Assembly: GCA_964007475.1 (NCBI GenBank) | Contig: OZ023274.1 | Coordinates: forward strand, 99,891,322 to 99,955,321 | Origin: Hybos culiciformis | Lineage: Eukaryota; Arthropoda; Insecta; Diptera; Hybotidae | DNA: 64,000 bases | Direction of reading: 5' to 3' | Shown here: one piece after another, positions 9,740-22,400 of the stretch | How positions within the stretch are numbered: position 1 is the stretch's first letter | Layout of the letters: each line of letters starts with the position of its first letter | Program-made: the position numbers and the translations under genes | Notes under the pieces: generated by a model | Database searches by the model: none | The model's input: the letters and a program-made list of their open reading frames with translations, nothing else | Told to the model about the DNA's origin: nothing

Positions 9740-10252
9740 GATCCGAGGCCCCGGAAAGGGGGCTACTTTAGAAGCCGATTTTGCAATTTAGGTATATTCC
9801 GATAAAATATTGTAGCGTTGGACCCGAAAAGCCTATTTAAAAAACTGGATATTGAAAGGCCCCCAACCGTTGTTCCAGGGCTCAATTGGGGGGCTATTTA
9901 AAAAAAAAAATCGAAATTTTGAAAATAAGGAGTCTAGAGACCCGAGATGGTTATAGGGTAATAGAAATTTTTGATCCGAGGCATCGACGGGAGGCTATCT
10001 TAGAAGCCAGTTTTGCAATTTACGTGTATTCCGATAAAATATTATTGCGTTGGTACCGATAAAATATTATTGCGTTGGACCCGAATCCACTATTTAGAAG
10101 ACTGGATGTGTTAAGGCACCGGGGAAGTCGGGAAGTATTTAACAAATTCTGTTGTTGAAATTCTGTTTTTTTAGTGCACAAAATCTAGATTAAAGTGTTT
10201 TGATATTAATATAAGTTCGGGACTACCGTGCGAAGCCGGATATTTCGACTAG
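9740..10252 (+). mobile_element. Helitron-like element with internal duplicated module (copy 1)
   Basis: The 3' end reads CTACCGTGCGAAGCCGG, then ATATTTCGA and CTAG, with a host T following. The CCG...CGG motif can form a short hairpin and CTAG-T is the Helitron terminus. The body holds two related modules, from about 9740 and about 9972, each starting GATCCGAGGC and continuing GGCTA...TTAGAAGCC...TTTTGCAATTTA. A further 27-base tandem duplication (TACCGATAAAATATTATTGC type) sits near 10045-10078. The 3' part, from TTTAGTGCACAAAATCT to the end, matches copy 2 at 19070-19402. The 5' boundary is unclear. Confidence 0.55.
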
Positions 10253-11087
10253 TAAAAAATATGTGAGGCGGAATTTTTAAAAAATAAACTTGAACCATTT
10301 TTTTTATGTTCGTTTATATATAGAGGTTTCCAAAAAAATAATTAACTCCGAAACGAACAGGAATTGACAGATTGTTTAAGTTTATAAAGCTCTGCATAAG
10401 TGAAATGTTATAGTTTTAGCATTTGAATTAAATTTATGGGCTTACTGATTAACATATAATTTTAAATAGAAATTTATCACGTTTCGAAACTCATATTTAA
10501 TTTTTTATTTCGGCATACTTTTATTTTTTGAAATCTGTTTTAATCTTAATTAAAACCGTTTTGAATTCTGGTCTTAACTGAAGTTCTTAGAATGTTATGT
10601 TAATTAAATTTAAAAAAAAATAGTTTTACAATATGAAACACTATAGCACAATATTCATTCTTGTTAATATATAAAATGTTAATTTTTGGAATTTGATTAA
10701 AAGGCCATAGAAATTTTAATTAATAAAATTCTGTTTTTATTAAATTTATTTTTTTCGCTTTTTTAATGAAAAAAAAAAAATTTCCTGTCCACACCTATCG
10801 TTGTAATTTTTACAAAAATAATTAATAATTTCTCTTTTATTGCATGCACTTAATTGGCATTCTTGCTTCACTGATATACATTTAGCTTATAAAACATAAT
10901 AAGAAATAGATTTTTCAGTTAAACTCTAATAACTAACATTAGACTTTTAGGTTTCGTAAATTTAAATATTAAAATATTTTAATAATTTAATTAGTGAATT
11001 TGAAAGTGTAAATAATATTATCAGAATTGCCAGTTTTCCTAAATGATGTATCGGGAATTTAGAAAAAAAAAAAAAATTGTGTTTAGG
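10253..11087. other. Non-coding A+T-rich stretch
   Basis: No gene or element boundary recognised between the Helitron-like element and the MITE that follows. Confidence 0.6.
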
Positions 11088-11515
11088 TAGCGCTGGATTT
11101 ACGGATAGGCACACTACTTAAGGCATCTGCCTAAGGTGGCAGATTTGTAGGGGCGGCAAAATAAAACATAAAACGGATAAAAAAAATTGAAATTTTCAAA
11201 AATAAATAAATTTTTCTGTTTGTAGGATGGAATATATAAAAAATGATAAGAACGTATTTCGAAATGTAGAATATAGAAATAATCTTGAGAATTTATTTGT
11301 CACTAACTAGCAGTAGCACATTGTTCTGCTGAAAGCTCGTTTTCTTCTTTGAATAGAATTAAAACTTACCTTCGATCACAATTTAAAGAAACGAAATTAA
11401 ATTAAATAGTAAATTGAGCTCATTAAATAATACAATTTGTTTCTTATTTAAATTCAAATAACACTAAAATTCTCAAAAAGTGCTTAGGGGCGGCATATTC
11501 GTAAATCCGCTCCTG
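11088..11515. mobile_element. hAT-like MITE (GCGGATTTACG family)
   Basis: The right end read inward is CAGGAGCGGATTTACGAATA. The left end is TAGCGCTGGATTTACGGATA, giving an imperfect terminal inverted repeat. Both ends continue into GGGGCGGCA/TGCCGCCCC motifs. Flanks TGTTTAGG (11080-11087) and TGTTTATT (11516-11523) agree at six of eight bases, fitting a decayed 8-base hAT target duplication. Length is 428 bases with no coding capacity. Confidence 0.7.
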
Positions 11516-12614
11516 TGTTTATTGCAAAAAAAAATAACAATTCACAGTTAATTGAATAAAATATTATAAACGAAACTAATTCGTATAGAAAAACATAAAC
11601 AATAAGAACGAAAACAAAAATTTGTTGAGACCATTAAAACAAGTAAAACAATTGCTTTAATTGCTTGAAATTTTCATTACACACCTGAACACCTGAACAC
11701 CTGAACACCTGAATACTATTTTTTCACAATAATTACATTATGATCGTATTATAAAAATAAGCGAAAATAGTTCTTATATTTTTTCTTATACAATTGAACT
11801 GAAATAGTTGGCTTAGTATCCAACTTTGATGTATAAGTTATTAGATAATTATACCATCTCTGATAACTGATTATTTGCGCTACTTGAACACATCCTGATC
11901 ACAGTCCGAATCCTTGGAAAAAAATCGGGGCTTAATCTTTATTTTAAGTTCGTCTTCCAAACGAAAACAATCTCCATAACACCTTAATTTTGATAGAAAT
12001 TTATTAAACTTTTAAAAAAATATAAAAAATAGAAAAATTTTATTTGAAAATTATTCTAGCCCTTGAATGGTTGAGAACCTAGTACTCTCAAACCCGAAAT
12101 CGTAGAATCTCATTTCGCTTATTTTGACATAACGAAGTTAATTGTTGTAGAATTTAGAGGACATGGACATTTAAAAAAAAAAAATTAAAAACATAAAGTC
12201 GGTTTTTTCAGTTTTATTGGAAAACGGGCTAAAAACTGAGTTTGGTTCATTTATTATTATTTTTAATTGACAAATTAATTTTTGAATTGTTTCGTCCTGG
12301 TAACAATCTTAGGACTCATCAGAATGATTTACCTGATTATTATGGAGATGAATATTGCACTTTTTAATTTTTTATTTAAATTAAATGAAGCTAAATTTTT
12401 AATGCTATGATTCAGTTGAAGGTCACATATTAGTTTATTTATAAGTTCATTTTGCACATTTGAAATACTTTAATACGGTATACGGAACATCTAAGCTTTA
12501 TTAAACTTTGGTCAAGAGAGTTCTCTTGCCCTTTTATAACGAGATCATTTTATATCCCCCTTGTCAGACCATTGTTATAATATACTTCTCAAATATGGTC
12601 ACCCTTTTTCCAAT
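11516..12614. other. Non-coding stretch with one minisatellite
   Basis: Contains the ACACCTGA array and otherwise A+T-rich sequence without recognisable genes. Confidence 0.6.
11681..11712. repeat. ACACCTGA tandem repeat, 4 units
   Basis: Four perfect 8-base units in an otherwise A+T-rich context. Confidence 0.95.
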
Positions 12615-12660
12615 CGACATCAACAGAGTCGACATCAACCTTGACATCAACCTTGACGAA
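12615..12660. repeat. Short GACATCAACCTT tandem repeat
   Basis: About four imperfect units of CGACATCAACAGAGT/TGACATCAACCT type in a row, probably local slippage. Confidence 0.7.
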
Positions 12661-13027
12661 GCAATGTAAAGTATTATATGTATATTTATTCATATATTAT
12701 CTGAATCCGATGGGTCATTGTATGCTGAATGTTTTTGAGATTTTTTTTATGATTCATTTGAATCTTAATGAAAATGCTTTAGTTGACCCCTGAGGAAGTA
12801 CATAGTAGAATATTTCAATTAAATCTTCGTTTTTTTTAATTTATTCTTTTTTTTTATTTATTTTATCTCTAACTCTTTCTTCTAATCTCTCCTCCTTTTA
12901 AAAATTTATGATTTGTCACACTTCCAATTTTGTTATTTTTCAGAAACGAGGCTTGATCTTGGTGTTTGATGTTTTAGTTTTAACTCTTTTTTTCTTTTAT
13001 TTCTTTTTCGACACTTAATTTAAGCGT

Positions 13028-13155
13028 CGCGTTGTTGGTATGTACTTATTTTACATTACGCGTTGCTGGTACGCATACTTATTTTACATCATATACATGC
13101 TAATATGAAAGCATCTCCTCTCATATTAGCATGTATATCATATTAGCATGTATAT
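13028..13155. repeat. Compound direct and inverted repeat
   Basis: Two direct copies of a roughly 30-base block (GCGTTG(T/C)TGGTA...ACTTATTTTACAT) lie at 13029-13057 and 13060-13091. They are followed by ATATACATGCTAATATGA (13091-13108). Its exact reverse complement TCATATTAGCATGTATAT then occurs twice (13121-13138 and 13138-13155). A strong hairpin could form. No element ends or target duplication were identified. Confidence 0.75.
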
Positions 13156-14741
13156 GAGAGTGATGGTAAAGTTTTCTTTATTGCCTTGATGTACAACTTA
13201 TTATTATATGATGAAGCCCTTGATTGGGAACAATGTATCTTAAAAGAAAAGTATCTTAAATTGAAATATTGAAAAAAAAAACACAAAAATTATTTTATTT
13301 TTTCATACTGACTGAGGCATTTATTTTACATATATATATATATATAATTCATAATTTTTTTTTTAGTTTTTAATGTATAATATAATATAATTTTTTTTTA
13401 TTTTTTTTTTAATTTTTTCAATAATAAAAGTTTTTTTTATTGTTTTTTTTTATAATTTTTTTTTATTTTGTTTTTATTTTGAATATACATAAATATAATA
13501 TAACACATGTACAAGTTTCTCTTGTTCTTCTTTTCTCATTTTTTTTTATTTTTAATAAATTTTGAAATATAATATCAGATTTTTAGATTATTTTATAAAT
13601 TTTTTTTTTTCATTTATTTAAATGTAGTTCAGTTTATTTTCTTAATTATTTTTTTTTTTTATTTTTTAATTTTCCTTAATTTTTTTTTATACATATTATA
13701 TTTTTGATGTTATGTTTTTCTGTCGTTCTCATTTGATAGATTTTTCTTTACCTCTTTTTTTTTTGTTTACCTTACACTTTGCAATTCAATATTTTTTATT
13801 ATTTTATAGAACATAGATGTCATTTAATGACAAGTAGTTATAATATAGTTTCAATTTTTATGATAGAGAGAAACATAAGTAATACATTATAATAATAATG
13901 TACAGTAGCTTTAAGGATTTAACTTTTATTGATAAAATTTTGTCGAGTAAAAAAAAAAATAAAATAAATAAGTGCGACGGGCGACTGCAGATTAGTGTTG
14001 TGATAGTCGAAATGTTTGAAATGTTGTTATCTACTACTTAATATAAGAAGTTCAAAAATAATTATAATAAAGTAATTATATTTATGATATCATGATGTTA
14101 GTGTTGTTGGATATAAAAATAAATTCAAAATTAAAAAATAAAGAAATAAATCAACAAATTTTAAATAATATAGGTATATGTAAAGAAATTTTAAAATAAA
14201 ATTAGTTCTAAATTCTGCATAAAAAACCCAATTTAATTTACATACACTGATAAAAGTTATTTTGGATGGCGATATTTAAAGTAGTTAGGTCTAACTATAA
14301 ATGTTTTCTTCAAGTATACAGGGTGTTTAACGTAATTTTTCGTAGTCTTGTTATTTATTTATATATACATATACATACATATATATATATTTACCCCAAG
14401 ACAGCAATTTCTTGTATTCTCAATATTTCTCTTATAAATGCTTAAGTATATTACGCATTACATAACATAACATATGATAATTTCAAAAAATTTATTTAAC
14501 TTTTGTATTTTTTTTACTTAATTTAAATTTTTAATTTTTTTTTTTTGTTTAAAAAAATTAAAAAAAGAGGAAACACATTTTTTTTTTACTTAATTCTTTT
14601 TTTTTTTTTTGTTTTTAATTTAAATTTAGTAAAAATGTAAATAGCTGCTCCTTGAATTTTTTTTTAAATTTTATTTTAATAAACAAATTAATTTAAAAAA
14701 AATATTCATATAAATATTTACAATTTAATAACAAAATTAAT

Positions 14742-14772
<31 letters not shown>

Positions 14773-17700
14773 AATCCATGATTATAATATAATTAATAAT
14801 TATTTTTACATTAAAAACTTTCATAAACATCAATATTTTTTTTTTTTTTTTGTTTTTTTTTTTTCTGTTTATTTTTATAAGAAAAATTATTATTTCAAAG
14901 AAAAATTTTTTTAAATACTAAAACGTATGTTTTATTATTATAATTTTTTTTGTGCAATAAATAAGTGCATTAGGGTGGTGCATCACAACATTGAAAAAAG
15001 TGCGCGAAGTTTTTTCTTTTTTCCTTTTTCAAAATAAAAAAATAAATAAATTTTTTCATGAATATTTTCTGATATATTTAATTTTAAAAATTTTAATTTT
15101 TAAGAAATTTTATTTCATTTGAAAGAAGAAAAAAAAGTGCACATTTTATTTTAAAGCTATATGTGGCGATAAAAATTGTTAAATTGTTATTAAAATTAAC
15201 AAAAACAATGAATCTAGAAAAAAAAAAAGTGAAATTTAATTGTTGCTAAAATAGAAACACATATTCTTGGGCATTTTGTAAAATTGATTTTTGCAATCGA
15301 AAATAGGGAAAACAATTTTTTTAATAGATATAATAGATAAATTTATAATAAATATAATTATTATTAGGACGGTGTATTTAAATTTTTTTTCAAGCACATG
15401 TGTTTTTTTTTTATTATTTTTGACAAATTTTTTTTTTGTTAGACGTAATATAATTACTTTTTTTTCGACTAAGAAACTGTTAGGCATAGGTTCCTGTTTT
15501 ATCTTTGCATTCAGTATATTGTTTTAATAATATAGATGTTTCGAGACTTTATTTTGTTCAGTGTTTTAGAATCAATTTGGCATTAAAAAAAAAACTTCAA
15601 ATTAACGTTTTAATTACATATATAATATTGTTTTATATAAACTATTTCATTAAAGTAGCTGTCTGACATTTTCTTTTTAACATTAACTACTTTCGAAAAA
15701 CTACTTTTTTTCTCTTTGAAAAGAATATTTATATTACATATAATTCTCAGATAAAATCTGTGAAACTTTAAATGAAAGCTTGAAACAAATAAAAAGGTTT
15801 TATTTGTCATCATCATTCCTAAAAAATTATTTTTTGAGTTTAGGTTGTTTTTTACAGTCATAACTCAGTCACAAAAAATGTCAGATAAGTAAATAATTAT
15901 TACGGAAAAAAAATTATGTATTTTTTGGTATTTTTAAGTTCTTTAATGTTTTTTTTTAATGATTTTTATGATGAAACTATGAACATCAAAAGAAAGAAAA
16001 AAAGAAAATAAAATTAATGAAGTTTTTTTTTTTTTTTTTTGTTTCAGTTTTAAATTTCAAATTTAGTTTTTTATTCTTTCAATTTCAAGGTACGTGTGAC
16101 TACTTATTATATTTTCTTTATTTATTTATTTTTTTTATTAAATGAAAACCAAAAATCGAATATATTATAAATATTGAAACTTGTTGTTATTTTTTTTTAA
16201 TTTAGTTTAATTTAATTTAAATATCATGTGCAAAAATTGTTTAAAAGTAATAAATATTTTTTGATTTATTTTTTTGTTTTTTTTTTTTTTAATTTTTTTT
16301 TATTTATAATAATAAATAGTAATATAATATATTTTAGTTTTATATAAAATATATCACATATTGCTGTGCAGTGAAAATTGCATAATATTTTTAAAAAGTA
16401 AAATAAAATTCATAATAATTTTAATTTAAATATAAAACATTTAGATTTTTTTTTTTTTTGAGAATTTATAATTATTTTGAATTTTTAATAATTGACAAAA
16501 CTCAAACTTTTGAGATAGAGAGAAGAGAGAAAAATATTAGAGAAAAGAAACACCAAAAATTATCGAGATTAAAGTTGAAACAAAAAATTGACATTTAATT
16601 GCTTTTTTTCCAATGATATAATTTTTATTTATTTATATATATTTAAAATTTTATTTTAATAATTAATAGTTTACTTATAAAGAAAACTTAAATACATAAA
16701 GTAATAAAATTGAAAAACAACGGTGCAATAAATGTAAGTGCAATTTGGTGAAATATTAATTTTATTTTTTTTAATTTATTTATTAATAATGTTTTAATAA
16801 ATATTTATTTTATATAACGACATATTTAAACATGTATACATAATATATTTTCTTTTAATTTTAATAATTACAAACAAAAATCAAAAGTAAAAAAAAAAAT
16901 TATTTATATACAAAAGTAAAGTGGAAATGCAAATTTAATATAATGACAAATTATTTTTCGTAGTTTAATTGATGATGCCCGATGAAACAATTATAGATTA
17001 AATTAAACAAATTATTTTAAATTAATTAAATGTAAATAAACATTAATTGAAATATGTAAATATTTAAAAAAGAAATATGTCAGGAAATTAAAAGTTTTTT
17101 TAAATTTTGCTTAGCTTTACTGTATTTAGAAATAAAAATAAATTGAAGATTTATTTTTGGAATAATTGGTCCTTCGAGCTGGATTTATCATAATAAGAAA
17201 TAAAGAAAAAGTAAGTAACTGATAAAGTCTTTTAAATTTTTTTTAAAATTCTAAATTTTTTTTTAGTTTTTATATATTGCATTGTGTGCATTGCTTTATT
17301 ATATTATTCTTAAATTAGTTTATTAGTTTTTAGGTTAGTTTTTGATTTTAATGAACAAAGTAGAGTTTAAGATACAAGAACAGAAACAAAAATCTATTTT
17401 CTTTTTTAAAAATGATTTTGCTGTCAATATTGTTATACAACAAAAATTATCAATCGGTGTATGCAATGATGATATGGCATGATGCTAAATAAATTTGTAA
17501 ACGAAAGCAAACTTAATTTAATATAAATATGTACATACTTTATTTATAAACAATTATGAACGTTGTTTTTGACAATATTTTCATTTATTTTAGTCATTTT
17601 ATATTCTTAATGCAGAATTCGAATTTAAATATAAACCTTAAAAAAATGTTGATCCATAAATCAGTGCGCATAAATTATAAATAAAATTTGTCTAAAAAAA

Positions 17701-18158
17701 AAATGTTCTGTAAAATTCTTTTGAAAAGCGAATAATTATTGTTACTTCATACCTTCGTATCTTTTTTTAATCCAAAAGTATCATGAACATAATAACTTAA
17801 TTTAATGCAATACTATGCTAACGACATAAAAACATAATTTTTAGAAATACAATGCTGTTAATAATTTTTGGAACAGAGGTGCGATTAAATAGAAAAGTTC
17901 TCGTAACGAAATTCTCTATGCGTGTGTATGCGTGTGTATGCGTCCGATTTAGTCTTAAAAGCTCACTGGTCTTAAAAGTTTTTTTTTTTATTGAAGTTTG
18001 TTATTTAAATTTGTATGATAAACTTAAATTTATTTGATTTTGTAAAATAGTAATAAAATATTTAGAAAATATTATTTTTTTAAAATAACTAATTAATATT
18101 TTATAGTTCAAATAAAATTTAAATTTTCATACTAATTTCAATCTAATAAAAAAAATTA
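13156..18158. other. Long gene-free A+T-rich tract
   Basis: Dominated by poly-T and poly-A runs up to about 20 bases and AT microsatellite-like pieces. Open frames at 15236-15527 and 15610-15861 are low-complexity; the first pair overlaps on opposite strands. No exon with splice signals was recognised. Confidence 0.6.
17917..17944. repeat. TATGCGTGTG minisatellite, about 2.8 units
   Basis: Two perfect 10-base units and a partial third. Confidence 0.9.
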
Positions 18159-18409
18159 GTTAAAAACGAGTTTTCCAAAAAACTGAGGCCAGGCCGCATG
18201 AAAAAATAGAAAATAACTTTTTCTTCACACACAGAGGTGGACTCAGATTTTTTGATTGGGACGTAAGTGATTTGATTCATGAAGAGAAAGAATATTCAAG
18301 AGAAGTGTTCCAAACAAAAAATCTGAGTCCACCTCTGTGTCTGAAGAAAAAGTTATTTTCTACTTTTCATGCGGCCTGGCCTCAGTTTTTTGGAATACTC
18401 GTTTTTAAC
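18159..18409. mobile_element. Fold-back MITE with TTA target duplication
   Basis: Two inverted arms of about 95 bases (18159-18254 and 18315-18409) match almost perfectly. The left arm starts GTTAAAAACGAGT and the right arm ends ACTCGTTTTTAAC. Both pass through CTGAGGCCAGGCCGCATGAA and AGAGGTGGACTCAGATTTTTTG or their complements. A 60-base loop separates them. TTA flanks both sides (18156-18158 and 18410-18412). A 3-base TWA duplication suggests the PIF/Harbinger group, but the tip sequence alone does not prove it. The near-identical arms suggest recent movement or a selected hairpin. An open frame at 18272-18664 starts in the loop and crosses the right arm; it is a by-product. Confidence 0.8.
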
Positions 18410-18499
18410 TTATTTTTATTTTCTGCCTTTTTCACGTTAACTAAATTGTTATTATGTGCTGCATGGATGTTTGAAAACAATTTTATGACTAATCATATC

Positions 18500-19069
18500 G
18501 ATGAAAATTTTTCCGATGATTTTTCCGCTTTTTCGGTTTTTCCATGGAGTTTTCTGCAAAACCAACTTTATGCAATTCATTTCGCTCTACAACTTTGTCT
18601 CAGGTTGCAAAACGCTCAAACGCTTCCTTGGTCGGAAAAACTCCGGAAAAGCGTTTTTCATTAATTTTCTTCGATTTTTCTGCAAAGTTTTCACCATTGT
18701 CGGAGAGAAAGTAATGATGCCAGTTGATAGGGAACTTGATCCTGCATAATTTAGAAAACTTTTTTACCGGAAAATTTTCCGGAAAAGTCGGAAAATTCCG
18801 GAAAATTTTTTCGGAAAAATCACAAAACTTTGCATTTTTCCTAAAACGGATTTATCACTACTCAAATTTGTACCAAATTTTCAAATGATTTTTCCCGATT
18901 TTCCGGATTTTCCATGGAAATTTCCGCTTCAAATTTTGATAGCTTCAATTGTCACACGACATGAACCTGTGTGCCAAATTTCAGCTCGCTGTGATGACAA
19001 AAAGTGGGTCTACGAGAGTGTCGAAAATAGTAAAAAAATATACAGACAAATTACTTTACGAGTTAATAA
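18500..19069. repeat. Unclassified repeat-like block with TTCCGGAAAA motifs
   Basis: Many TTTTCCGGAAAA-type words cluster here (for example at 18765-18815), and two related passages (TTTTTCCGATGATTTTTCCGC near 18506 and TTTTTCCCGATTTTCCGG near 18888) both lead to TTTTCCATGGA. The right part (TGTGCCAAATTTCAGCTCGC near 18968 and ATACAGACAAATTACTTTAC near 19038) resembles tails of insect interspersed repeats. Ends are not resolved. Overlapping open frames here are not genes. Confidence 0.5.
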
Positions 19070-19402
19070 GAATTGTGACCGATTTGGCTGAAATTTTGAA
19101 CTTAAGTACTATTGGGGCCCGAGATGGTTATAGGGTACTAGAAATTTTGATCCGAGAACCCGACGGGGGGCTACCTTAGAAGCCGACTTTGCAATTTAGG
19201 TATTTTGTGGAGTAGGACGCGAAAAGCCTATGTAAAAAACTGGATGTTGAACGGCTCCCAACCGTGGTCCCAGGGCTCAATTGGGGGGCTATGTAGCAAA
19301 TTTAGAAATTCCGATTTCTTTTAGTGCACAAAATCTGGATTAAAGTGATTTGATATTAATATAAATTCGGTACTACCGTGCGAAGCCGGGTATTTCCTCT
19401 AG
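19070..19402 (+). mobile_element. Helitron-like element (copy 2)
   Basis: Begins near the Helitron-like 5' motif GACCGATTTGGCTGAAATTT (19078). It continues with the GATCCGAG...GGGGGGCTAC...TTAGAAGCCGA module also found in copy 1 at 9740. It ends ACCGTGCGAAGCCGGGT, TATTTCCT, CTAG with a host T following. Compared with copy 1 it has a single module, so copy 1 is an internal duplication or this one a deletion. The exact 5' end is uncertain. Confidence 0.6.
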
Positions 19403-22400
19403 TGTAAATAAAAATCTTGTATAATCTTGTCAATTTTGTATAATTTTGCCAATAATGCAATTAGCCAATTTGGATTAATTCGAAATGAAAGCTCAATTTG
19501 AATTCATTGAAAATGAAAATTACCTATACATATACATATACTACGTTCCTATCGGGTGTCCTATGACAGCTCTTGTGTTTTTTTTTTGTTTTGGAAAAGT
19601 TCTCTTGCATATTGAATATTTTTTTAAAAAAATGTTTGTACAATGTGAAGTACATGTTAGTTAAATAATCTAACTTTTACTAGTCCATTATTTGATACTT
19701 TTATTTTTAAATCTTATTAAACATTCTTCAATACTTTTATAACTAAAGGATAAGAATTTTCTTTGTTTAATTTTTTTTTTTGCTTTTTATTAACATTATT
19801 ATTTAGTAATGAAATCAGGAAAAAAAAAAAACGTTCGTCCAAAATTTCAAAGTGATTAACTTTCTTGTATAATGTTAAGAAAAAGATTACAATTAAATAT
19901 TAATTAAAAAGTAAAATTGTTTTTATTGCTCTTGGGTATAATTAAAGTTTTAAATAGGGTGAATGTCATGGTATAAAAACTCAGAAAAAAAAATACTATC
20001 ATTGTGGAAAAAAAAGAACCAAGAATGAATTTAGAAAATCATGCAAACTTTTTAATTGGTCAAGTTATAAAAACATGCTGGGGAGACTTAAAAAAAATAA
20101 TATAGATAACTTAATGTTAAATTGAATTGAATCGAGTTACTTGAAACAGTCATAACGATTATAGCTCTATGGTTGGGAGTTTATCTAATTTGATTTAATT
20201 TATTTTCAGGCAGAAACAGCTCGACGTATTTTAATCTTATTCTAAAGACGCATACATTGGATATATGTGTAATAAATCGAAAGTATAAATTTTATTTCTA
20301 TATTTATGATAGTTGTTTATAGTATTATATTCTGTTTTTAATTTTATGTTATACACAAGTTAATAAAACAAAAAACATTATCACGGTCAATAATTTACCA
20401 TTAACCTGGTTTTTAATTTAAAATTATAAATTCAATATATTTTTTACAGAAGGCAAAAAAAAAAGGTTTTCTAAAAAGTCTTGAGAATCAAAACCAAAAA
20501 ATATTCAAAAATAATCTCATAAATTAAGAAAATTTTTTTTTCATTAAAAGTTTTATTTGGGTAATTGGCAAATTAAAAATTAATGGAATTTTTATTTTTG
20601 TAAATATTATGTTGTTTTTTTTTCAGCTTGAAGAAATTCTTTTAAAACTAATTACATAATATAGTTATATTTATACTAACTATGTCATTAAAGTGATATT
20701 ATAATGAAAATAAGATATTTAATAAAAATATAATACAGAAGTGTATTGATTTTAATTGAAAAACATATAGTATTTTCATAAAGAATACATATTAAAGACA
20801 ATATTACAAAATAAATTTAATTATATTATTTATTAAGTGTATTTTAAATCTTAACGAATTTTTTTTTGTCTTAAAAATTTGTATGATTATATCTATTTAA
20901 TGTCCATAAGGAGTAAAATAAGTATTTTTGTAAGTAAAATTTGTAATTTACCCTATTAAAAAATATTATTTCAGTCCTTATGTTTTTTTGGACAAATTTA
21001 TCTACAAAATAAATACAAATTTACTTTATAGCATTAAATTTCATTCTATTTTTCTTATTGTATTATGATATTTTATTACTATTATTTTTTTTTCCTAAGT
21101 AAAAAAGTAATATGAAGGGCTCTGAATTATTTATGGTTTAATTACGGTATATCATATTTTTGTGGTAGATTTTTTTGATTGTGGGCAACTTTATAGGTGA
21201 TGTTACAAAAATAATAATTAAATTTATTGCTGATTTAAAAATTTTTCTAAATTCTGATTGTGTGAGATTAAAGTATATTCAGTATTTTTTATATGCCGAT
21301 ATAATAACAATAATAATTATGAATATCTGCATATAAAACTTGATAGCATAAATTTATGAAAATATAATGCTTAAAAAGGAGAATTGAGAAATTTAAAAAC
21401 CTTGAAATTTTTAGAACAGGAAATTATTTTTTCAAAGCTAAATTCATTAAATTGAAAATGAGATTTAATTTTTAATTAGAATTATAAAAAAACAAAATTA
21501 AAATATTAATAATTATAATGTCATTGTTGTTATATTTCATGTTCAATCAAAAATTAAATGCTTTAATTTAAAATTTGTATTCAGCCTCCATTGTAAATAA
21601 AATTTGTGCATGACATTGTGTTCTTCTTATAATTAAAAATATATTTTAAAATTAAGAAAATAAATTTTGTAATATTATCTTTTTGTTGGTTCGGATCAGA
21701 TAATTTCAGCTAGTAGATAATCGCTATATCTATTTGAATAACTTATGTTATTAAATATTATATTTTATATATTTTAAATTACCATTATATCTATTTTTTG
21801 TTTGATAAATTATATGTGCAATAAATGTATTGAAAACATAATAATTTATTTATTTTTTTTTTACATGATTCTGAAGACAAAAAATATATTCTACAATTTT
21901 TTATTTTTATATAATCAAAATATTTATTTATTTATTTTTTTATTTTTTTTTAATAAAATATACCAATTTTTTTTTTTTTTTATTCTTTAATTAAATTTTA
22001 TTTGAAAAATATATTATTATTTTATTTTTAATGTTTTTTTTTTATTTTAAATTAATTTTTAAAGAAATTGTATGTGGTGTCCTGTATGTATACAGTGTAA
22101 GTATAGTGTTAATATCAATTTAAAATTTAAAATTTTTATGTTTCAAAATGAGCTATTTTTTTTTTTTGTTTTGTTTGTTTATTTTGTTTTTACGTTGATT
22201 TGGAAATTTATAATTAAAAATATTCCACAAAAATTGTAGGTAACCTACTCATGAAAAAAAGTTGGTAATTTTATAATTTTTTTTTTTTTTTTAAATATTT
22301 ATTATTATTTGTTTTAAACATCTACAACAAAAAAAGACAACATTTATATTTATTTAATTATTTTTTGAAATAAATTTGAATAAAATTGTAATTGAAAATT

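Noticed and set aside
14318..14332. ACAGGGTGTTT word, also present near 51961
   Set aside because: The word recurs at ends of some insect repeats, but here there is no partner terminus or target duplication at either site.
18272..18664. 130-codon open frame on the plus strand
   Set aside because: It begins in the loop of a fold-back MITE, runs through its right arm and continues into a repeat-like block. It has no domain pattern.
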